A stretch of 32,275 bases of DNA from Patescibacteria group bacterium (GTDB taxonomy: Bacteria; Patescibacteriota; Minisyncoccia; Phycocordibacterales; UBA918): positions 1-32,275 of the forward strand of contig JABAZV010000023.1 of assembly GCA_018608435.1 (NCBI GenBank), read 5' to 3'. The translations under genes and the position numbers were made by a program. Positions 1 through 5,799 of the stretch are shown here, in pieces. The notes under the pieces are model-generated. The model did no database searches, was not told the origin of the DNA, and was given only the letters and a program-made list of their open reading frames with translations. Positions within the stretch are counted from its first letter, which is position 1. The number at the start of each line of letters is the position of its first letter.

Positions 1-13
1 CACCCTTCGGGTG
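1..13. terminator. Short hairpin at window edge, possible terminator
   Basis: CACCC-TTC-GGGTG forms a 5-bp stem with a three-base loop. It lies downstream of the minus-strand membrane protein gene and could end its transcript, but any T-run on that strand would fall outside the window. On the plus strand a weak T stretch follows a few bases later. Confidence 0.3.
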
Positions 14-59
14 TGCATCTTTTAATTTCATTCTATCTAAACAAACACCTTCACCAACC

Positions 60-1028
60 CTATTCCACGGCCACTTGTTTTCTGTGTGGCGTGCCGTGTT
101 TCCACATTACGCTTTCCAAATAAAAGTGTGACATGCAAAACAAAATAACAATCGCTTGACCAATAACAATCCCGTTAGACAAACTTCGCACCAAGTAGGC
201 AAACAAAAAACCCAGCACTGGTGTCAAAATAAAAACGGGCAAGGGAACGAAACTGAAAAATTTATAAAACCAATTTTTGTATTCGCCTCTGTTACGGTTA
301 TGGTCGTGAGTTATGTAAAAAGCAAAAGCACTGGCATCGTGCACAAATCTAAAAACCAAAAAAGCAAAGAAAGCGTAGTTAGCCAAAACAAAAAAATAAC
401 TTACGATAAACAATCCCGACACCCCAACTACGTACCAGCGCAGCATTCCTGAATACCGTCGAAACAAAAGAACAGTCACACAAAATAATGCAACGGATGA
501 CCCGAGTAAGATTTCGTTTATCTGATCAAAAATAAGTACAGGGATTACTTCCGGCAAAACCAAGAAAACATATACCAAGCTCGCGCTCACAAAAGGGAAG
601 ACTGTCCAAAGAGTATTTAGTAAACCTGGTTTTGCCCCCAAGATAAGACCGATGCCGACCTTTTGTCTAACTCCGTGCCAGACGTCATTTAAAAAAAAGA
701 ACAACAGACCGTAGCGCACATCAAAATAAAGAAGTATCCCAGTAGCCAAAAGAAGCAAGGGTAAATAAATCAACATGTGTTTACGATAGTGAGAAATGTA
801 CTCAGTATCAAAAAAACTAAACCAACTAGCAGCAATGTGTGGCAGCAAAAAGAAAAATAAAAATACTGGGTGAAAAAGTGTCTCGACCCCGAAGTAAGGT
901 TGGAACGAATTATCTAGCAAAAAAATATCGACCAACACAAACAAAAGTATCGCCGGAACAATCAGGTAAACAGCCAAAAGATATTTTGTAGATATGGTAC
1001 GAAAAGATTCTGTTAGAGAAGGAGTCAT
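60..1028 (-). CDS. Polytopic membrane protein with conserved-looking histidine motifs, function unknown
   Basis: The product is about 322 residues, almost entirely hydrophobic, with roughly eight or nine predicted membrane segments. I chose the ATG at 1028 (MTPSL) over the upstream TTG at 1040 because the latter adds only four residues and has no start signal. Polar residues cluster at membrane edges: LLPHIAASW, NDVWHGVRQK, FVHDASAFAFYITHDHNRN and a C-terminal HFYLESVMWKHGTPHRK. Buried His/Asp motifs of this kind are typical of membrane metalloenzymes (for example Brp/Blh-type oxygenases or desaturase-like proteins), but I cannot place the family, so this is only a structural analogy. It stands alone on the minus strand behind the Xer gene, and its stop is TAG. 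A possible -10 (TGG-TAAAAT) lies about 27 bases upstream of the ATG on the minus strand, without a convincing -35. Confidence 0.75.
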   Translation of the reverse strand: MTPSLTESFRTISTKYLLAVYLIVPAILLFVLVDIFLLDNSFQPYFGVETLFHPVFLFFFLLPHIAASWFSFFDTEYISHYRKHMLIYLPLLLLATGILLYFDVRYGLLFFFLNDVWHGVRQKVGIGLILGAKPGLLNTLWTVFPFVSASLVYVFLVLPEVIPVLIFDQINEILLGSSVALFCVTVLLFRRYSGMLRWYVVGVSGLFIVSYFFVLANYAFFAFLVFRFVHDASAFAFYITHDHNRNRGEYKNWFYKFFSFVPLPVFILTPVLGFLFAYLVRSLSNGIVIGQAIVILFCMSHFYLESVMWKHGTPHRKQVAVE

Positions 1029-1159
1029 GATGACAAGCAAAAGTCTATTTCCGACATTTTACCACAACGCTATAATATGTGTCTTGATCAAGCCAAAGAG
1101 CTGCAAGTTGATTTGTAAAAAAACTAGCACAAACAAGACACATGATTTTAATTACTTTT

Positions 1160-2035
1160 TTATTTTTTATTTTTTAAGTAAGCTTGTGTGGTGTTGATGT
1201 CTAAATGTCCAAGCTGCGCTTGCAACGTACGCAGATCAGCACCACTTTGTATGACATTGGCAGCGAAGCTGTGTCTAATTATTTGCGGTGTAACTTTACA
1301 AGTAATGCCTACTGCAGTTGCGTATTTGTTTATCAGTCGCTGCACAGCCCTTGGTGAAATCCGCGAATCACCGCCATCATTTTGCTTTCGTCCATAACGC
1401 ACAAACAAAACTTCTTCTGCATCTTTACGACTGTCTAAATAATCAATCAGTGCAATCCGCAAAGCGTCGGAGACAAACAGGATTCTTTCATCACCATTTA
1501 TTCCGCGCAAAGAAAACTCTTCGGCACCGACATCAATATCATGGACCGATAAAGAGCACAGTTCCGAAATACGCAAACCGGTTGAAAGAAATAATTCTAA
1601 AATTGCTTTGTCACGCTTTCCTTCAAGAGTCTTTGTATCAGGAGCAGCGATGAGCCGCTTCATGTCTTCAGGAGAAATCACATCGAATGATTCTTCAGAT
1701 ATTTTTTCCAACAAAATTCGTCTAGGCAACAGAGAAGGAATGTCATTCTGATTTAAGTATTTCAAAAATGCCCGAATTGCAATCAGGTAATGATTTAGCG
1801 TGCGCTTTTTCATGACAGCTTTTTTGCCGTTTGCTTTGGAGCCAGGTTGTTGACTGAGATGTGTTTTGAATTTAGCAACCGCGCCTTCCGTAATGTCACT
1901 CGCTTTTTTGATTTTACCAAAATAAAAAAAGCGAGTTAAGCAACGGTCGTAATTTTCGACAGTCTTTGGGCTACGATCACGCTCAACTTCGAGGTATTCG
2001 ATAAACTGCCGCTTTTGTTTTTTTACACTTCCCAT
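1160..2035 (-). CDS. Tyrosine recombinase, Xer-like, with altered active site
   Basis: The product is 291 residues and has the two-domain Xer layout. The N-terminal SAM-like core-binding domain (FIEYLEVERDRSPKTVENYDRCL) occupies about residues 8-100 and the catalytic domain follows. Box I arginine is present in STGLRISELCSL, box II arginine in IIRHSF, the late histidine in LGHLD and the nucleophile tyrosine in TQAYLKNKK. Two catalytic positions differ from E. coli XerD by my alignment: the beta-hairpin lysine (GKGNKER in XerD) is isoleucine here (GINGDER, codon ATA), and the first His of HxxR is glutamine (PQIIR, codon CAA). The protein ends six residues counted from Tyr, so the C-terminal donor helix used in XerCD cyclic contacts is missing. 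The ATG at 2035 is preferred over 2068 because an extended -10 box sits six bases before it. It could be a weakened dimer-resolution recombinase or a regulatory or decayed homologue. Confidence 0.85.
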   Translation of the reverse strand: MGSVKKQKRQFIEYLEVERDRSPKTVENYDRCLTRFFYFGKIKKASDITEGAVAKFKTHLSQQPGSKANGKKAVMKKRTLNHYLIAIRAFLKYLNQNDIPSLLPRRILLEKISEESFDVISPEDMKRLIAAPDTKTLEGKRDKAILELFLSTGLRISELCSLSVHDIDVGAEEFSLRGINGDERILFVSDALRIALIDYLDSRKDAEEVLFVRYGRKQNDGGDSRISPRAVQRLINKYATAVGITCKVTPQIIRHSFAANVIQSGADLRTLQAQLGHLDINTTQAYLKNKK

Positions 2036-2041
2036 ATGTAC

Positions 2042-2050
2042 ATGATAACA
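2042..2050 (-). promoter_or_regulatory. Extended -10 promoter of the xer-like gene (leaderless)
   Basis: On the minus strand TGT-TATCAT ends six bases before the ATG at 2035. This predicts transcription starting at or next to the A of the start codon. No clear -35 is visible. It also supports 2035 as the true start. Confidence 0.55.
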
Positions 2051-2096
2051 AATGAAAGTTGCGATCAACCATGAGCCTTAGTTTAACTGCTATGAC

Positions 2097-2125
2097 TTGA
2101 TTTTTGTGTATAAATATGTTATCCT
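2097..2125 (+). promoter_or_regulatory. Promoter of rpsO
   Basis: TTGATT and TATCCT are separated by 17 bases, with a TGn extension (TGT-TATCCT). Predicted transcription starts near 2132, giving a leader of about 100 bases before rpsO. That is unusually long for this window, where most starts are leaderless or short. Confidence 0.6.
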
Positions 2126-2131
2126 TTGAAG

Positions 2132-2193
2132 AACCTTCGCAGGTTATTATTCCGTACTAAGTGGTGCCGCTTCAGACAAATGAATGCAAGCGG
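2132..2193 (+). promoter_or_regulatory. Structured rpsO leader, candidate S15 autoregulatory element
   Basis: Two stem-loops are visible in the long untranslated leader: AACCT-TCGC-AGGTT (2132-2145) and CCGCTT-15 nt-AAGCGG (2167-2193). Ribosomal protein S15 is known to repress its own mRNA through leader structures that differ between phyla, so a leader with paired elements ahead of rpsO is a reasonable candidate. No match to a specific known S15 leader class was established. A plain structured 5' UTR is the alternative. Confidence 0.4.
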
Positions 2194-2232
2194 GTATCTA
2201 CACGACTAGTATCGTAAACAAATACAACTAAT

Positions 2233-2499
2233 ATGTTAAGCAAAAGAGTAAAGGAGAACGAGCTTAAAAAAGCTCAACGTCACGACAGTGACACTGGTTC
2301 ACCAGAAGCACAAGTAACACTTTTGACTCGCAAGATCGAAGAGCTTTCAAAGCACTTGCGAAAAAACAAAAAAGATTTTCATTCACGACGCGGACTGCTA
2401 CAGATGGTGGCAGATCGACGCAAGCACTTGGGTTATATGCAACGTAAGAATTACGATTCATACCTTGACATCATCAAGAAGCTTGGCTTGAAACGTTAA
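2233..2499 (+). CDS. rpsO: 30S ribosomal protein S15
   Basis: The product is 88 residues, the normal length for S15, a primary 16S rRNA binding protein that organises the central domain of the small subunit. The family signatures HDSDTGSPEAQVTLLTRKI (residues 17-35) and KDFHSRRGLLQMVADRRKHLGYM (residues 47-69) are intact and the basic C-terminus KKLGLKR is typical. The ATG follows ACAACTAAT, without a Shine-Dalgarno sequence. The gene has its own promoter and structured leader, and a hairpin terminator follows, so it is probably transcribed alone. In many bacteria rpsO lies directly before pnp. Here a NYN-domain gene is inserted between them, on the same strand. Identification is secure. Confidence 0.97.
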   Translation: MLSKRVKENELKKAQRHDSDTGSPEAQVTLLTRKIEELSKHLRKNKKDFHSRRGLLQMVADRRKHLGYMQRKNYDSYLDIIKKLGLKR

Positions 2500-2543
2500 T
2501 CTTATTTTGAGACTGAATTCAGTCAAAGTAAAATTACCTCACC

Positions 2544-2579
2544 GAACACTCACTCTGCTATGGAGCGAGTGTTCGTTTC
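2544..2579 (+). terminator. Terminator after rpsO
   Basis: GAACACTC-A-CTC pairs with GAG-C-GAGTGTTC around the loop TGCTATG, with one internal A.C mismatch. A short T-rich stretch (GTTTC) follows. The weak T-run makes it less certain than the other terminators in the window. Confidence 0.6.
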
Positions 2580-2650
2580 AATGTATAGTATTTAGTGCTG
2601 ACAGAGCATTTATTTTGCAAAGTTCTTTTATACCTTTGTCAGCTGCGAAG

Positions 2651-2680
2651 TTGTTTTCATAAGAAACAAATGCATATTAT
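2651..2680 (+). promoter_or_regulatory. Putative promoter of the NYN-domain gene
   Basis: TTGTTT and TATTAT are separated by 18 bases. The predicted start falls around 2687, at the 5' edge of the hairpin at 2686-2721. Confidence 0.45.
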
Positions 2681-2685
2681 TTACA

Positions 2686-2721
2686 ACACATGGTTAGCAA
2701 AATTAATCTGACTAACTGTGT
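2686..2721 (+). promoter_or_regulatory. 5' UTR stem-loop before the NYN-domain gene
   Basis: ACACA-TG-GTTAG pairs with CTAAC-TGTGT around a 14-base loop, with a two-base bulge. It starts where the predicted transcript begins, so it could protect the 5' end, hide it from a nuclease, or serve as a binding site for autoregulation. The role is inferred only from position. Confidence 0.4.
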
Positions 2722-2740
2722 TAAAAATTTAAAATAAATT

Positions 2741-3331
2741 ATGGGAGTTATTAAACACCCCGAACAGAGAATCGCGATTTTGATTGATACACAGAACCTG
2801 TATCACAGCGCGAAAAATCTTTACAAATCAAAAGTAAATTTCGGTGCTGTGATTGAAGCAGCAGCTGGAGACAGGAAACTTATCCGTGCTTTGTCTTACG
2901 TAGTAAATACAGAGAGCGGGGAAGAAGCACCTTTTTTTGAAGCACTTGAAAAAGTTGGTATTGAAATCAAAACTAAAGATCTACAGATATTTTACGGCGG
3001 AGCAAAGAAAGCTGACTGGGATGTAGGAATTGCAGTAGATGCGATCAAGCTGGCACAGAAAGTAGATGCAGTAATTTTAGCTTCAGGTGACGGAGACTTT
3101 ATTCCAGCTGTTGAATACATTCAAAGTCTTGGCTGTCAGGTTGAAGTGATCACTTTCGGCCGCTCAGCTTCAGCCGGATTACGTGCAGCAGTCGACGACT
3201 TTATCGACATGGACGATGATCCAAAGAAGTTCTTGATTGGCTACAGACCAGGCAAGCGAAGTGGGCACAAAAACAGCAAACCAGCCGCAAAGAAAGAAAC
3301 AAAAAAAATGCGTAGCGTGGGAGCAGACTAG
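2741..3331 (+). CDS. NYN domain (LabA/DUF88-like) putative ribonuclease
   Basis: The product is 196 residues with a PIN-like NYN fold covering roughly residues 8-155. Acidic residues expected of the metal site are visible: RIAILIDTQNLY near the N-terminus, KADWDVGIAVDAI in the middle, and the signature ILASGDGDFIPAVEYIQSLG. The family is predicted to cleave RNA; some members (LabA, Limkain-type) have regulatory roles. After the domain comes a short Lys/Arg-rich tail (PGKRSGHKNSKPAAKKETKKMR) suited to nucleic-acid binding. It sits between rpsO and pnp with its own promoter and a strong terminator, so it is a separate unit, yet its neighbours suggest RNA processing or decay. The ATG at 2741 has no Shine-Dalgarno and is followed directly by the domain. 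Substrate unknown. Confidence 0.85.
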   Translation: MGVIKHPEQRIAILIDTQNLYHSAKNLYKSKVNFGAVIEAAAGDRKLIRALSYVVNTESGEEAPFFEALEKVGIEIKTKDLQIFYGGAKKADWDVGIAVDAIKLAQKVDAVILASGDGDFIPAVEYIQSLGCQVEVITFGRSASAGLRAAVDDFIDMDDDPKKFLIGYRPGKRSGHKNSKPAAKKETKKMRSVGAD

Positions 3332-3337
3332 AGATAA

Positions 3338-3381
3338 AGATAACAAAACAGCGAACCGAAAGGGCCGCTGTTTTGTTATCT
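3338..3381 (+). terminator. Long perfect hairpin after the NYN-domain gene
   Basis: AGATAACAAAACAGCG pairs perfectly over 16 bp with CGCTGTTTTGTTATCT around a 12-base loop. The T-run lies inside the distal arm rather than after it. It probably ends the upstream transcript. Confidence 0.75.
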
Positions 3382-3426
3382 ATTCGCTTAGACCTAAAAC
3401 ACAGACGATAAATATTGCACATGATT

Positions 3427-3456
3427 TTGTCTAATTATCTGGTTAAAAAATAATGT
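3427..3456 (+). promoter_or_regulatory. Possible pnp promoter
   Basis: TTGTCT and TAATGT are separated by 18 bases, about 90 bases before the pnp ATG. A second weaker pair (TTGTTA at 3477, CTAAAT at 3501, 18-base spacing) lies closer. I cannot choose between them. Confidence 0.35.
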
Positions 3457-3547
3457 TTAGACAGTCCTTTGGAATTTTGTTATTGTTCATTGTCACTGTT
3501 CTAAATCACTACCTTAACAACAAAATCAGCCAGCAATTATCTTATAT

Positions 3548-5662
3548 ATGAAATCTAAATCTTTCTCTCTCAATCTTGCCGGCAAAAACTTAACCGCTGA
3601 ATTTACAGACCTTGCCGGACAAACTAACGGCTCAGTATTATTGCGTTATGACGAAACGGCTATTTTGGTTACAGCTGTAATGAATAGCGAACCAAATACT
3701 CAGGCTGACTACTTTCCTTTATCAGTTGAGTTTGAAGAAAAATTTTATGCAGCCGGCGCAATTCTAGGCAGTCGCTTTATGCGCAGAGAAGGAAGACCAA
3801 GTGACGAAGCGATCCTTTCGGCTCGGATTGTGGATCGCACAATCAGACCGCTGTTTGATAGCGCAACACGCAACGATGTACAAATTGTCATTACCGTACT
3901 CGCAATCGGCGAAGAGGATCCTGACGTACTAGGCATCATCGGCACCTCGCTCGCTCTCGCTGTGTCTGATATTCCTTGGCGCGGTCCTGTTGGCGCTGTG
4001 AGGATTGGACGCAACCGAAAGAGCGGTGAAATAATCCTCAATCCAACATATACCGAACGTGCAAAAAATCTGCTCGATTTTGAAATCCTGGCTTGCGGAA
4101 AAAACGGTACAGTGAACATGATCGAAACAGCCGCCGACGAAGTAAGCGAGCAAGACATAATGTCAGTACTAGAAGCAGCTGTCGAAATTCACAAGCAACT
4201 AGAAGAATGGCAAAAAAATATCATCGCTGAAGTCGGTAAACAGAAAAATGATAAAGACGAAGAAAAAGCACCACTTAGTATCACCGAACTTTTTAACTCA
4301 AATTTTGCAACCAAGCTACATGAAACAATTTTTTCAAACCAAGCAGGAAAAACACACATACAAAAAGTTAAGAAAGGATTTTTGTCCGCTGCAATCAAGG
4401 GTGAGCTAGACACGACTGTTGCCAGCAGTTACTTTGAAAAACAAATAAATAAGATGCTTCATCATGGCGCAATCGAAGAAAACTTACGAGCCGACGGCAG
4501 AGACTTTAATCAAGTCCGACCGCTGTTTGCAAAAGCTGGTGGAGTCTCGCCTGTGTTGCACGGCTCAGGAATTTTCTACCGTGGCGAAACTCATATTTTT
4601 TCAGCGCTCACTCTTGGCGGTAGAGGTGCCGCCCAGCTCTTAGACACAATAGAATCTCATAATACAAAAAAGAGTTTTATGCACCACTACAACTTCCCGC
4701 CATTTTCAGTGGGGGAAACAGGGCGCATCGGTGGCTTCAATCGACGCATGATTGGACATGGGGCGTTAGCCGAGAAAGCACTAGCGCCAGTGATTCCTGC
4801 GCAAGAATCATTTCCCTACACAATTAGATTAGTTTCAGAAACAATGTCTTGCAACGGATCAAGTTCAATGGGATCAGTCTGCGCTTCTACACTAGCACTA
4901 CTAGATGGTGGCGTACCGATAAAAAAACCGGTCGCAGGCATCGCAATCGGAGCTATGATACAAGGCGATAAATACAAACTCCTAACTGACATTCAAGGAC
5001 CTGAAGATGAATTCGGCGACATGGATTTTAAGATAGCCGGAACGAGTGAGGGAGTTACAGCAATGCAAATGGATATCAAGACAGACGGAATATCTTTACA
5101 GATATTACGCGAAGCTTTTGAACAAGCCAGAGAAGCGCGCGCGCAAATACTAGAAACCATTCAAGCAGAAATACCATCACCAAGAGCGACGATTTCAGAC
5201 CGTGCGCCACAAATTGTCTCGCTTAAAATTAACCCCAATCAAATCGGCTTGGTTGTAGGCAGCAAAGGAAAGACGGTCAAGAAAATAAAAGAAGAAACTC
5301 ACATTGAAGAAATAGACTTTGAAGACGATGGCACAATCTACCTTTCTGGTTTACGCACTAATGTGGAAGCTGCTGCTCACATAATCGAATCACTAACAAA
5401 AGAATACGAAGCGGGAGAATCAGCAGTTGCCAGCATCACCAAAATTACAAACTTTGGTGCGTTTGCAAAAATCAATGAACACGTTGAAGGGCTTATTCAT
5501 ATTTCTGAGATAGCTCCATTTAGAGTTGAAAACATTCGACAGCTCTTGCAAGTAGGGGACGAAGTTAAGGTTGTAGTCACCAAAGTTGAAGATGGTAAAA
5601 TTGGACTTTCGATAAAGGAAGCTGATCCTGACAGATTCTCTACATTTGCACCAGAGCAGTAG
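3548..5662 (+). CDS. pnp: Polyribonucleotide nucleotidyltransferase (PNPase)
   Basis: The product is 704 residues, the usual PNPase length. It degrades RNA 3' to 5' by phosphorolysis and can add tails. The order is first RNase PH domain (residues about 10-235, with RPSDEAILSARIVDRTIRPLF), a helical linker, second catalytic RNase PH domain (about 310-545, with LRADGRDFNQVRPL, FPPFSVGETGRIGGFNRRMIGHG and the metal-site block FGDMDFKIAGTSEGVTAMQMDIK), KH domain (INPNQIGLVVGSKGKTVKKI, about 560-620) and C-terminal S1 domain (SITKITNFGAFAKINEHVEGLIHISEI, about 625-695). All parts are intact. The ATG at 3548 follows TTATAT with no Shine-Dalgarno. A strong terminator follows. It lies two genes after rpsO, close to the common rpsO-pnp arrangement. 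Identification is secure. Confidence 0.98.
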   Translation: MKSKSFSLNLAGKNLTAEFTDLAGQTNGSVLLRYDETAILVTAVMNSEPNTQADYFPLSVEFEEKFYAAGAILGSRFMRREGRPSDEAILSARIVDRTIRPLFDSATRNDVQIVITVLAIGEEDPDVLGIIGTSLALAVSDIPWRGPVGAVRIGRNRKSGEIILNPTYTERAKNLLDFEILACGKNGTVNMIETAADEVSEQDIMSVLEAAVEIHKQLEEWQKNIIAEVGKQKNDKDEEKAPLSITELFNSNFATKLHETIFSNQAGKTHIQKVKKGFLSAAIKGELDTTVASSYFEKQINKMLHHGAIEENLRADGRDFNQVRPLFAKAGGVSPVLHGSGIFYRGETHIFSALTLGGRGAAQLLDTIESHNTKKSFMHHYNFPPFSVGETGRIGGFNRRMIGHGALAEKALAPVIPAQESFPYTIRLVSETMSCNGSSSMGSVCASTLALLDGGVPIKKPVAGIAIGAMIQGDKYKLLTDIQGPEDEFGDMDFKIAGTSEGVTAMQMDIKTDGISLQILREAFEQAREARAQILETIQAEIPSPRATISDRAPQIVSLKINPNQIGLVVGSKGKTVKKIKEETHIEEIDFEDDGTIYLSGLRTNVEAAAHIIESLTKEYEAGESAVASITKITNFGAFAKINEHVEGLIHISEIAPFRVENIRQLLQVGDEVKVVVTKVEDGKIGLSIKEADPDRFSTFAPEQ

Positions 5663-5679
5663 TTTTAATGCCTACGCGC

Positions 5680-5719
5680 AAAATGGCCAACCTCCTAAGG
5701 AAGCTGGCCATTTTATATT
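5680..5719 (+). terminator. Intrinsic terminator after pnp
   Basis: AAAATGGCCA pairs with TGGCCATTTT over 10 bp. The 15-base loop contains a small inner TCCT/AGGA pairing, and TATATTT follows the stem. Confidence 0.8.
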
Positions 5720-5783
5720 TGAGAAAGTTAAAACAACACTCAGACAAATAAGTGAAAAACTACCTTTCTGCAGGGTGAAAGCA

Positions 5784-5792
5784 TGCGATACT
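5784..5792 (+). promoter_or_regulatory. Extended -10-like element before the GTG start at 5800
   Basis: TGC-GATACT ends seven bases before the GTG, the same geometry as at the other apparently leaderless genes here. No -35 is seen. The element supports the otherwise uncertain GTG start. Confidence 0.4.
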
Positions 5793-5799
5793 AAGGGCA

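Noticed and set aside
156-452. ORFs opposite to the membrane protein, and similar antisense ORFs (e.g. 3745..4158, 6596..6973, 12543..12950)
   Set aside because: They lie entirely within well-supported genes on the other strand, lack family motifs, and have compositions that mirror the real gene (e.g. Leu-rich runs opposite Glu/Lys repeats).
1160-2035. Xer gene as integrase of a mobile island carrying the T4SS cluster
   Set aside because: It is more than 12 kb from the cluster, with housekeeping genes (rpsO, pnp, comM, uvrD, rsmA) between. I saw no tRNA, direct att repeats or abrupt composition change.
2126-2232. Metabolite riboswitch before rpsO
   Set aside because: No conserved riboswitch core was recognised. 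Ribosomal protein autoregulation is the simpler explanation for a structured leader at this gene.
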